Positions 26,587 through 34,249 of a stretch of DNA of 64,000 nt are shown one piece after another (positions within the stretch are counted from its first letter, which is position 1; each line of letters begins with the position of its first letter). Location: assembly GCF_900169075.1 (NCBI RefSeq), contig NZ_LT827015.1, positions 1,054,001 to 1,118,000 of the forward strand, read 5' to 3'. Made by a program: the position numbers and the translations under genes. The stretch is from Chryseobacterium phocaeense. GTDB taxonomy: Bacteria > Bacteroidota > Bacteroidia > Flavobacteriales > Weeksellaceae. The notes below the pieces were generated by a model that was not told the origin of the DNA, searched no databases, and worked only from the letters and a program-made list of their open reading frames with translations.

Positions 26587-29292
26587 TTATTGGTTTTGTT
26601 CAACTTCATTTTTATTCTCTTGTATACGTACAGGAATGCTTATGGTAAAAGTTACGCCAAGACCGCTGTTTTCCGCAGTTATCGTTCCATGGTGTGCTTG
26701 TACGATCTTTCTGGAAATAGCCAGTCCGAGACCGCTTCCTGAAGGTTTTAAAATATTCTGGTTTTTGGACTGATAGAATTTATCAAAAATCATTTCCAGG
26801 TCTTCTTCAGGAATGTGTCTTCCGGTATTGAAAATGGAGAGGATTAATCGATCTTCCTTATCAGTCATTTTGGTTTGGATCGTTCCCTGTTCATCTGTAA
26901 ACTTCAAAGCATTCGCAAGGATATTCTGGAACAGCTGGATTATTCTCGGCTCATCATATTCAAATATAGTTCTGTTCAGAAGATTGACCTCACTCAGGTG
27001 AATGTTTTTTTGCTGAATCAGGTGGAGTAGAGGATTTAAAGCCTTTTTAAAGGTTTCCAGTATATTATTTTCGCTGATATTTAAAGCGATTTCCCCGTGT
27101 TCCAGTTTGTCCAGATAGAGAATGTCATTGATAATTTCGCTCAGCCTGTCTGATTCCGTGATGATATTATTTAAAAACTCCCGTTTGATATCTGCCGGAA
27201 TATCATCATCATCCGCTAAAATTTCTCCCGCAGAACGGATCGCAGTGATCGGCGTTCTCAGCTCATGGGCAACGGAGTCCAGAAAATCGTCTTTCTGGCG
27301 GTCTTTGACGATCAGGTTTTCATTGGCGGTCCTCAGGTCGTCGGACAGCTTTTGCAGTTCCTCAGACTGTTCCGTTAATTTTTTATTGAGGCTGATATTT
27401 TCTTTGGATTCCTCAAGAATATTGAGAACTTCCTTCAAAGAGATTTTATCTTCCTTCGTTACACCTTCAATAAGGATTTTTGCCGATGCCGTTCCGATTC
27501 TTCCTGCCAGGAGGTTTTCCGAGAATTTGATAAATCTTGAATCTGCAGTTTCGGTTTTCGAATCGATATTGTATTTTAAATTAAAGATCCTCAGCGCCTG
27601 TTCGGTTTTGTTTTTACCCAAAAACCTTTCAAGAATGTTCCTGATATCGGAAATATATGCAGTTCCGCGCCAGATGAAAGCATTTTCGTGGTTTTGGATG
27701 TACTTGTCGATATCCACATACAGTTCTGCAAAATTTCTTTCCCGGTAATTTCCTTTTACGCTTACCGATATAATGGCAAACAGGGCTGTATTCACAAAAA
27801 CCGACCAGAAAAAGATCTGGGATATTCTGCTTAAAAAAGGAATATTGAAAAAAGAAAAAGCATCATACATTTCCCGGATCACGCCTTTGAATTCCTGATT
27901 GTAAGAGAAATAGTACTGAGGAATAATCAACCCGAAATAGCAGATGGCCAGCCCCGCAAGAAGCCCTGCCACAGCACCTTTATAGCTTCCTCTTCTCCAG
28001 AAAATAGCCCCGAAAAAGGAAGGAGCCAGCTGTGCAATGACCACAAAAGAAATCAGTCCCACCGAGTCCAGCGATGTTTTCAGAATAAAATATTTGTAGA
28101 AAACAAAAGCCATGATTATCAGTGCGAATATGCTGAATTTCCGGATGTTCGTAATATTCCGGGTGTTCTGAATGTCATTTTCAGACTTGAATTTGCCCAA
28201 CAAACCATATGGAATGATGAGGTTATTGGAAAGCATGATGGACAATGTAATGGCTGAAATAATAATCATCGAAATACACGAACTCAGTCCGCCAAGGAAT
28301 ACAAAGACTGTAATTAATGTATTGTCAAAATATTGAGGAATCAGAATAGAGTAGAACTCAGGATTTACATTTTGTCCGTCAAAAATAAGCCTTCCACCCC
28401 ATGCGATCGGGAAGATAAATATCGTGAAAATCAGTAAATACAGAGGAAAAAACCAGATGGCTGTCCGGATGTGTTTTTCCTGACGATTTTCAATGATAGC
28501 GGTGTGAAACTGTCTGGGAAGAATACAGATAGCGGTGGCGGAGATCATACATAAAACCATCCAGTTCATGGCGCCTTCCATGCCGTTAAACGTATTTTTT
28601 TCCTTAAAATCTTCAAATTGACTTGCCTTCTGGTAGATATCCGAAAAGCCGTCGAATACGAAATAAATGACAAATACCCCCAGAATAATGATAAAGAAAA
28701 GCTTTAAAAAGCTCTCCAGGGCAATTGCTGAAATAATTCCCAGACGTTTTTCTGAAGCATCCACGTATCTTGTTCCGTAATAGGAGGAAAATAAAGCAAT
28801 TAAAACAACTACAAAAGTCGCATTGTCTGTCAGGATATTTTGGGACATGGCGGTTTCGGTAACCAGGTGAAAGGTTTCGGAAATCGCTTTGATCTGAAGT
28901 CCGATATAAGGAACGATAGCCAGTAAACAGACAATAGTAATGATCGCACTGAAGCTTCTGCTGTTCCCATATCTTAACGAAATAAAATCGGCCAGGCTGC
29001 TGATTTTATTGACCCTGGAAATTCTTACAATTCGGGTATTGATATAGATCCATGCCGGAATAATCATAATGGGACCAATGTAAATCGGAAGATAATTCAG
29101 TCCGCTTGTGGCTGCAACGCCAATGCTTCCGTAATAAGTCCAAGCAGTACAGTATACGGCAAGGGATAATGCGTAAATATAAGGATTGTTGATCCACCGT
29201 TTGCTCTTCTTCTTTTCTGCCAGGTGAGCAACCAGGAACAAAAGAGCAAGATAGATCAGTACTATGACAAATAACGCAAAACTACTCATCAT
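26587..29292 (-). CDS. Sodium/solute-symporter-fused sensor histidine kinase (CbrA/CrbS-like)
   Basis: A 901-residue protein. Residues ~1-500 are a 12- to 13-helix SSF-type transporter fold, beginning FALFVIVLIYLALLFLVAHL and including WTYYGSIGVAATSGLNYLPIYIGP. They are followed by a cytoplasmic linker with a coiled-coil (LNKKLTEQSEELQKLSDDLRTANE). A histidine-kinase core comes last, with the phospho-accepting His near residue 676 in DFLDSVAHELRTPITAIRS. Its ATPase motifs are FQNILANALKFTD, FDKFYQS and GSGLGLAISRKIV. Related kinases CbrA and CrbS control carbon and acetate use. A stand-alone receiver follows and acs lies nearby. Direct sensing of a short-chain acid is inferred. Confidence 0.92.
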   Translation of the reverse strand: MMSSFALFVIVLIYLALLFLVAHLAEKKKSKRWINNPYIYALSLAVYCTAWTYYGSIGVAATSGLNYLPIYIGPIMIIPAWIYINTRIVRISRVNKISSLADFISLRYGNSRSFSAIITIVCLLAIVPYIGLQIKAISETFHLVTETAMSQNILTDNATFVVVLIALFSSYYGTRYVDASEKRLGIISAIALESFLKLFFIIILGVFVIYFVFDGFSDIYQKASQFEDFKEKNTFNGMEGAMNWMVLCMISATAICILPRQFHTAIIENRQEKHIRTAIWFFPLYLLIFTIFIFPIAWGGRLIFDGQNVNPEFYSILIPQYFDNTLITVFVFLGGLSSCISMIIISAITLSIMLSNNLIIPYGLLGKFKSENDIQNTRNITNIRKFSIFALIIMAFVFYKYFILKTSLDSVGLISFVVIAQLAPSFFGAIFWRRGSYKGAVAGLLAGLAICYFGLIIPQYYFSYNQEFKGVIREMYDAFSFFNIPFLSRISQIFFWSVFVNTALFAIISVSVKGNYRERNFAELYVDIDKYIQNHENAFIWRGTAYISDIRNILERFLGKNKTEQALRIFNLKYNIDSKTETADSRFIKFSENLLAGRIGTASAKILIEGVTKEDKISLKEVLNILEESKENISLNKKLTEQSEELQKLSDDLRTANENLIVKDRQKDDFLDSVAHELRTPITAIRSAGEILADDDDIPADIKREFLNNIITESDRLSEIINDILYLDKLEHGEIALNISENNILETFKKALNPLLHLIQQKNIHLSEVNLLNRTIFEYDEPRIIQLFQNILANALKFTDEQGTIQTKMTDKEDRLILSIFNTGRHIPEEDLEMIFDKFYQSKNQNILKPSGSGLGLAISRKIVQAHHGTITAENSGLGVTFTISIPVRIQENKNEVEQNQ

Positions 29293-29476
29293 ACTTTTTT
29301 ACAATTACAAAAGAGATAATGATGGAGATCATCCAGACGATGAACAGGTAGATCAGGATCATCGGATACCCGAAAACCTCCTTTTCACTGTTGAAAAGCA
29401 TCGAAATGGGAATGCTGAAAGCCATCATCAGTCCGATGCTCAGAATAACCAGCTTTTGTTCGTGTCTTTTTTTCAT
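29282..29476 (-). CDS. Small two-helix membrane protein coupled to the SSF histidine kinase
   Basis: A 64-residue protein starting MKKRHEQKLVILSIGLMMAF; the upstream ATG-like codons extend into a palindromic repeat and are rejected. Two helices are visible (KLVILSIGLMMAFSIPISMLF and YPMILIYLFIVWMISIIISFVIV). It overlaps the kinase gene by 11 bases and is thus translationally coupled. Small two-helix subunits (DUF485/DUF4212 types) accompany SSF symporters, and this may be an equivalent for a kinase-fused symporter. That is inference from position and topology. Confidence 0.7.
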   Translation of the reverse strand: MKKRHEQKLVILSIGLMMAFSIPISMLFNSEKEVFGYPMILIYLFIVWMISIIISFVIVKKYDE

Positions 29477-29487
29477 AAATGATAATT

Positions 29488-29536
29488 GATGAATGATAAT
29501 TGATGAATAAATATCATCCATCAATTATCATTCATC
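29488..29536. repeat. 18-base perfect inverted repeat between two small membrane-protein genes
   Basis: GATGAATGATAATTGATG (29488-29505) and CATCAATTATCATTCATC (29519-29536) are exact reverse complements separated by 13 bases. A strong hairpin would form in either transcript. No T run follows on the minus strand, so it is more likely an mRNA-processing or stability element than a terminator. Related words occur at 36505-36540. Confidence 0.8.
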
Positions 29537-29545
29537 GTTTATAAA

Positions 29546-29773
29546 TTATATTTTGTCATCTGCATATTCCCCGGTCAGCGAGTAGTAACCGAAAATTGCC
29601 ATTCCGCCCGAGATAATCGGCATCAGTACAAATAAGATAATGATCCCGAATACCAGATCTTCCTGCTTGCCTGAGGTGATCTTTGGAATTCCCAGAACCG
29701 TAGTTCCGAAATAGCCCACTACCAGTGCAATGGCGATCCAGAGTATGCCTAATATTTTTTTGATTCCGTTCAT
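29546..29773 (-). CDS. Small two-helix membrane protein (possibly DUF6814-like)
   Basis: A 75-residue protein with helices KILGILWIAIALVVGYFG and EDLVFGIIILFVLMPIISGGMAIFGYYS. It resembles a small Bacteroidota family often next to MFS carboxylate transporters (recalled as DUF6814, not certain). It follows the MHS-type transporter by 43 bases on the same strand and may act as an accessory subunit. Confidence 0.65.
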   Translation of the reverse strand: MNGIKKILGILWIAIALVVGYFGTTVLGIPKITSGKQEDLVFGIIILFVLMPIISGGMAIFGYYSLTGEYADDKI

Positions 29774-29816
29774 TTTAGTAGTTTTAAAATTAGTAAAAAA
29801 TTAAGTGATCCGGTAT

Positions 29817-31397
29817 TTAATCATGAATATTATTATTCTTATTTTTCAGATAAAACAATCCGATGATCAGACAGACTGCCGCAACTCCTATCGGATACCA
29901 AAGTCCCTGAAGGTACCATGTAGGGTGTCCAGCATCTTTACCTACGGTTACGAGATAAGTGGCCACCGCCGGAAGAAGTCCTCCAAACACCCCGTTTCCG
30001 ATGTGGTAAGGCAGAGACATGGAGGTGTACCGGATTCTCACCGGGAACATTTCCACAAGGAAAGCGGCGATAGGTCCGTAAACCATGGTCACAAAGATCA
30101 CCTGGATAAATACAAGGAAGATCAGATACCATTTCGTGTTGTCGGCCAATTTTACGGTCTGCGAAACTTTTGGTTCTTCGGCTTTTCCGTCTTTCATGAC
30201 AGGTCCGGCCGGCGACCAGTGAACAATACTGTCTTTTTTAATTAAAGTTCCGTCTGTGAAAAGGGTTTCCTTATGAAAAGTCACCAGGCTGTCGGCTGCG
30301 ATATCAGCATGGATTTTTGCGGTTCTTTTTTCTGTAATTCCGTTGTCTGCTACAGTTTTGTTTTCAAGATTGACACTTTTGAACATGCTGTCGTAGATCG
30401 GGCGGTATGCTAAAATTGCGACCAGCATTCCTGTCATCATCACAGCTTTACGGCCGATTTTATCCGATAGCCATCCGAAAAACACGAAGAAAGGCGTTCC
30501 TAGGAATAAAGCAGTGGCCATCAACGAATCTACCTGTGCAGATTCTACATTCATGACCTTTTGCAGGAAGCTCATCGCATAAAACTGTCCCGTGTACCAG
30601 ATCACTCCCTGTCCCATCGCAGCCCCGAATAAGGCCAGAAGAACGAATTTGAAATTATATTTGTTCCCGAAACTTTCTTTCAATGGGTTTTTGGACGTTT
30701 TTCCTTCACTTTTGGCCTTCGCAAAAAGCGGGGATTCTTTCATGTTTTTTCGGATCACATAAGAAACACCTACCATCAGGATCGAGATCCAGAATGGCAC
30801 TCTCCATCCCCAATTGTCAAACTCCTCTGCAGAAAGAGTGTTTTTAGTGATTAAAATAACGATAAGTGAAATGAAAAGTCCTGCCGTTGCAGTGGTTTGA
30901 ATCCATGAAGTCCAGTAACCTCTCCTGTGTGGCTGTGCATATTCCGCGACATAGGTGGCAGCACCTCCGTACTCACCTCCAAGTGCTAATCCCTGTAATA
31001 ATCTTAAAATTAAAACTAAAACCGGAGCTAAAAACCCAATGGTCTTGTAGCTTGGAATACATCCGATCAGGAAAGTGGAGAATCCCATAATCAGCAAAGT
31101 CACAAGGAATGTATATTTTCTGCCGATAATATCGCCTAGTCTTCCAAAGAACAGTGCTCCGAAAGGCCTAACTACAAATCCCGCCGCAAATGTGGCCAGT
31201 GTAGATAAAAATGCTGCCGTAGGGTTGTCTGCCGGGAAGAATTTGGTTGCCAGAACAATAGCTAAGCTTCCGAAAATATAAAAGTCATACCATTCTATCA
31301 GGGTGCCGAGGGAAGAAGCCGTGATCACACTCCATATGGTGCGGTTTTTCTGCCGGTCGGTCATGTTTTCGTAGTTTTCGTGGTGATTTTCGCTCAT
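29817..31397 (-). CDS. MHS-type MFS transporter with periplasmic insertion
   Basis: A 526-residue metabolite:proton symporter family member. It has the MHS N-terminus TASSLGTLIEWYDFYIFGSLA, motif A GRLGDIIGRKYTFLV and LRLLQGLALGGEYGGAATYVAEYA. Relatives import proline/betaine, citrate, ketoglutarate or other carboxylates. About 75 polar residues (~345-420; NLENKTVADNGITEKRT through VSQTVKLADN) are inserted between predicted helices 9 and 10. That loop should face the periplasm. The gene lies between a porin gene upstream and the kinase module downstream, so the substrate is likely a small carboxylate. Confidence 0.88.
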   Translation of the reverse strand: MSENHHENYENMTDRQKNRTIWSVITASSLGTLIEWYDFYIFGSLAIVLATKFFPADNPTAAFLSTLATFAAGFVVRPFGALFFGRLGDIIGRKYTFLVTLLIMGFSTFLIGCIPSYKTIGFLAPVLVLILRLLQGLALGGEYGGAATYVAEYAQPHRRGYWTSWIQTTATAGLFISLIVILITKNTLSAEEFDNWGWRVPFWISILMVGVSYVIRKNMKESPLFAKAKSEGKTSKNPLKESFGNKYNFKFVLLALFGAAMGQGVIWYTGQFYAMSFLQKVMNVESAQVDSLMATALFLGTPFFVFFGWLSDKIGRKAVMMTGMLVAILAYRPIYDSMFKSVNLENKTVADNGITEKRTAKIHADIAADSLVTFHKETLFTDGTLIKKDSIVHWSPAGPVMKDGKAEEPKVSQTVKLADNTKWYLIFLVFIQVIFVTMVYGPIAAFLVEMFPVRIRYTSMSLPYHIGNGVFGGLLPAVATYLVTVGKDAGHPTWYLQGLWYPIGVAAVCLIIGLFYLKNKNNNIHD

Positions 31398-31445
31398 GTT
31401 GATTGATTTTGATGTTAGTGGAAAGATATTAAATTCATCCGGTGT

Positions 31446-32825
31446 TTAAAGATAAATCTGGAACTGCACAATAAATTCTCCCTTTGAAGAAGGACTTTCG
31501 TTAGGACTGGTGTACACCGGTCTGGTGGAATACTGGGTCGTAATTTTTGCATGATGCCCGTCCAGGAACCAGTTGGCCCCTATATCGAACTGCGAAGAGG
31601 CTTTATCAAAAGCTTCAAAATTTTTATGGGTGTACGCAGCAAAAGGCTGTATCCTGATTTTAGGTTTTTCGGCCTCGCTTGGAAGCAGTAATCCGGCCTG
31701 TGCATAGATTACGTTTCCTGTTCCTATCATGGGCTGCAAATTACCGGGACCTGCAATGGCTTTGTTTCCTGTAAAATTAGGATCAGAGGCTGCAATATTC
31801 ATGGTCCCCAGGTTTCTCAGATAATTGGGTCCGAAATTATAATTATAATACCCTGCGTATGCGGAAACTGCCATTTTGTTTTTGGCGTTCCCCAGAGGAA
31901 TATCAGCAAAAGCATCTACAGCCAGTAAGGTAATATCATGTTTTTCTATATTGGAGTTTACGGAAGTTCGTGTTCCGTCAGCCTGGTGATAAAAACCTGC
32001 TCCCACATTGAAAACCTTTTTTGTTCCCAGATAGGAGCCTACCTTGAAAGGAAGGGTATTGGATTCTTGATCAAGGAACTGATATTCTACATAACCAGCT
32101 TTTGAGAAGCTCGGGTTTCCGTTGTTGTCAACAGCCGCGGCTCTGGAAGCATCAGTTACGTTCACAGGAGCCAGATCTGTAGCAAACGGCTTGTTTAAAC
32201 TGAAGCGGTACTCAAGCTTACCGTATTTTCCTTTAGCGAACATCCCGAGCTGCCGGGCAAACTGATCTGAATTGTCAATCAGCGGCCACGAAAAAGTAGG
32301 GGAGTCCAAAGTAAGGAAATTCAGCGTGGAGGCCATGGTCATACGGGAAAGTCCCATATAATAATGAAGTCCTGCCCCTAAAGATAAACTGAATTTTCCG
32401 GCTTCTCCAGGTAAAATAACTGCATACTCATTCCATGCGTCATGAAAAAACAGCTGGGTTTTCTTACCGTTTCCATAGCCTCCGGTTCCTGTGGTTCCTG
32501 TTGCTCCTCCGTTTATAAAAGTCTGATTATTGATCCCGAAGTGAAGGAGGATCATATATCTTTTGGAAATTTGCGCATAAGCTAAGGCCCGTAACCTTCT
32601 GTTTCCCACGCTCCAGGAATTGTCGGTGGCTTCATTCGCTACCATACTTCCCGGATTCATTTCTGTATTTCTGAGCCAGAACTGGTCCCATAAAATAAAT
32701 CTGACGAACTTATCGCCTTCCGGGTTGAGGTTTAATTTTAATCCGCCTCCATAATCAGGAGAACCCTGTGAATATAAAGAACCGCTTATTAAGGCTAATC
32801 CAATAAATGAAAGTAATTTCTTCAT
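31446..32825 (-). CDS. Outer-membrane porin-like protein
   Basis: A 459-residue protein with a signal peptide (MKKLLSFIGLALISGSLYS). Its many alternating beta strands include VRFILWDQFWLR, RYMILLHFGINNQTF and the C-terminal GEFIVQFQIYL, which ends on hydrophobic residues like a barrel-closing strand. It is probably a 16- to 18-stranded porin. It is the first gene of the minus-strand run porin, MHS transporter, small proteins, kinase, receiver, so it probably provides outer-membrane entry for the same solute. No finer family is recognised. Confidence 0.75.
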   Translation of the reverse strand: MKKLLSFIGLALISGSLYSQGSPDYGGGLKLNLNPEGDKFVRFILWDQFWLRNTEMNPGSMVANEATDNSWSVGNRRLRALAYAQISKRYMILLHFGINNQTFINGGATGTTGTGGYGNGKKTQLFFHDAWNEYAVILPGEAGKFSLSLGAGLHYYMGLSRMTMASTLNFLTLDSPTFSWPLIDNSDQFARQLGMFAKGKYGKLEYRFSLNKPFATDLAPVNVTDASRAAAVDNNGNPSFSKAGYVEYQFLDQESNTLPFKVGSYLGTKKVFNVGAGFYHQADGTRTSVNSNIEKHDITLLAVDAFADIPLGNAKNKMAVSAYAGYYNYNFGPNYLRNLGTMNIAASDPNFTGNKAIAGPGNLQPMIGTGNVIYAQAGLLLPSEAEKPKIRIQPFAAYTHKNFEAFDKASSQFDIGANWFLDGHHAKITTQYSTRPVYTSPNESPSSKGEFIVQFQIYL

Positions 32826-32936
32826 AAATTATCAATTTTTGGCGTTGTTTTTTGTGAAAGCCAAATTGGAATTAATAATTTGTTTATGAAAATTTAATAT
32901 ATATTATTGGTAAGTATATAGTTTTAAAATGAAAGG

Positions 32937-33063
32937 GTTTGAGTGTCTGAGAGTGAAAGTGTTGTAGAGTTGTTTTGGTGTATAAGATTTCTATCTAAAA
33001 TCTAACATCTGATGTCTGAAATCTGATGTCTGATATCTTGTATCTTGATTCTTGATTCTCACA
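32937..33063. repeat. Degenerate repeats between porin promoter region and the InsA-like gene
   Basis: GGTTTGAGTGTCTGAGAGTG (32938-32957) and the tract AACATCTGATGTCTGAAATC (33002-33021) with TGATGTCTGATATCTTGTAT (33022-33041), then TTGATTCTTGATTCT (33045-33059). They are members of the two word families seen at 636, 5463 and 9828. No gene is present in this gap. Confidence 0.6.
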
Positions 33064-33066
33064 AAA

Positions 33067-33483
33067 CTACTTCTTAAACCTCTCCCATTTAATCAGCATA
33101 TATTTATCCGCAAACTGAGTGATAATAAGTCCTGAATTTTTAAGATTTTCCTCTTTGGATATATATTCAGTCAGTTCACTTTGTTTAAGGATTTTATATA
33201 CCGGATGAAATTCAGAATGGGGAGGTCTTGTGATGTTATATTTTTTGATCCAGGCGCTTATGGTGACATGGGAAACCCCGATAATACGTTCTATTTCACG
33301 GAAGCTTAAGCCTTCAAGATAGAGCTGAAGCGCTTTGGTGACGTAATAGTCATCGATCTGTTTCCCCAGTTTTTTTACGGTGAAATAATACCTGCAGTCT
33401 TTGCAGAGAAAACGCTGTTTTTCTTTGATGACTCCACTTTTTACAATCTGATTTCCACTGCATTTCGGGCATTTGTTTTCCAT
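33067..33483 (-). CDS. IS1 InsA-like zinc-ribbon/HTH DNA-binding protein, domesticated
   Basis: A 138-residue protein. The N-terminus is a four-cysteine zinc ribbon (CPKC at residues 4-7, CKDC at 27-30). A helix-turn-helix GLSFREIERIIGVSHVTISAWIKKY (about 54-78) follows, as in InsA of IS1. The C-terminal ~55 residues (PVYKILKQSELTEYISKEEN through LIKWERFKK) are unlike a transposase. No InsB-like catalytic frame or terminal inverted repeats flank it. It is divergent from the arginine operon, with repeated motifs in between. It is most likely a repressor or activator derived from a transposon, and a role in arginine control is inferred. Confidence 0.7.
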   Translation of the reverse strand: MENKCPKCSGNQIVKSGVIKEKQRFLCKDCRYYFTVKKLGKQIDDYYVTKALQLYLEGLSFREIERIIGVSHVTISAWIKKYNITRPPHSEFHPVYKILKQSELTEYISKEENLKNSGLIITQFADKYMLIKWERFKK

Positions 33484-33488
33484 AAGTA

Positions 33489-33606
33489 TATCTTTTTAGC
33501 AAATATATAATAAATTAGCAAAATTAAATATTTGATTAAAGATAAAATTACCTGTATATTTATTTATAACAAAAATATTATCTTTTTAATTTGGTTATTA
33601 AAGATG
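33489..33606. promoter_or_regulatory. Four TTAAAGAT-type half sites between the InsA-like gene and the arg operon
   Basis: TATCTTTTTA at 33489-33498 and 33579-33588, and its partner TTAAAGATA/G at 33536-33544 and 33598-33606, make two inverted pairs in 120 bases. The second pair brackets the predicted -33 box of the arg promoter. They look like operator half sites for the divergent DNA-binding protein. This is visible in sequence; the binding itself is inferred. Confidence 0.55.
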
Positions 33607-33622
33607 TTATGCTTTAAATTTG
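33590..33622 (+). promoter_or_regulatory. Predicted promoter of the arginine operon
   Basis: TTTG (33590-33593) as -33 element and TAAATTTG (33615-33622) as -7 element, with 21 bases between, fit the Bacteroidota sigma consensus. The first operon gene starts at 33644. Confidence 0.6.
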
Positions 33623-33643
33623 CCAAAAAATTTAGATAAATAA

Positions 33644-34249
33644 ATGGAAATAGAAATTTCCTCATGCGAACATTTGATGTATGTGAGTGAAATACAGCAG
33701 GAAATGTATGATTCTGCACAGCGTAGAGGAACGGGAATCGCAAAACGTTCTATCGAATATTTAACGAAAAAGATTTCAGAAGGCAATGCTGTGGTGGCTA
33801 CTGAAAACGGCGAATGGGTGGGATTCTGCTATATAGAAACCTGGTCACACGGCCAGTTTGTAGCGAATTCCGGGCTTATTGTGTCCCCGGATTACAGGAA
33901 CAGGGGAGTTGCCACGTTAATCAAGAATAAAGTATTTCAGTTATCTAGAGAAAAATATCCGGATGCAAAAGTGTTCGGGCTTACCACAGGGCTGGCGGTG
34001 ATGAAGATCAACAGTGATCTGGGGTACAAGCCGGTGATCTACTCTGAACTTACCCAGGATGAAGAGTTCTGGAGCGGATGTAAAAACTGTGTGAACTATG
34101 AAATTTTAATGAAAAAGGAACGTAAAAACTGTCTGTGTACAGCCATGCTTTTCGTTCCGGAAAACAATAATACAACGAACGGGACTGAAATTCAGCAGTC
34201 CGAAATTGATGAGTACAATGGAGAAAAAGAAAGTAGTCTTAGCATTTAG
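33644..34249 (+). CDS. GNAT N-acetyltransferase of the arginine operon (candidate N-acetylglutamate synthase)
   Basis: A 201-residue GNAT enzyme. The acetyl-CoA-binding core is VSPDYRNRGVATLIKNKVFQ (about residues 86-105). A cysteine cluster follows (WSGCKNCVNYEILMKKERK and CLCTAML, about residues 144-170), which could bind metal. It is the first gene of a full arginine operon that has acetylglutamate kinase but no classical argA or argJ in this window. So it may supply N-acetylglutamate; this is inference. The end overlaps argG by about 30 bases. The last ~30 residues are polar and may be dispensable. Confidence 0.75.
   Translation: MEIEISSCEHLMYVSEIQQEMYDSAQRRGTGIAKRSIEYLTKKISEGNAVVATENGEWVGFCYIETWSHGQFVANSGLIVSPDYRNRGVATLIKNKVFQLSREKYPDAKVFGLTTGLAVMKINSDLGYKPVIYSELTQDEEFWSGCKNCVNYEILMKKERKNCLCTAMLFVPENNNTTNGTEIQQSEIDEYNGEKESSLSI

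Noticed and set aside
33067..33483. Intact IS1-type insertion sequence
   Set aside because: No InsB-like frame, no terminal inverted repeats and no target duplication were seen; only the InsA-like DNA-binding part is present.
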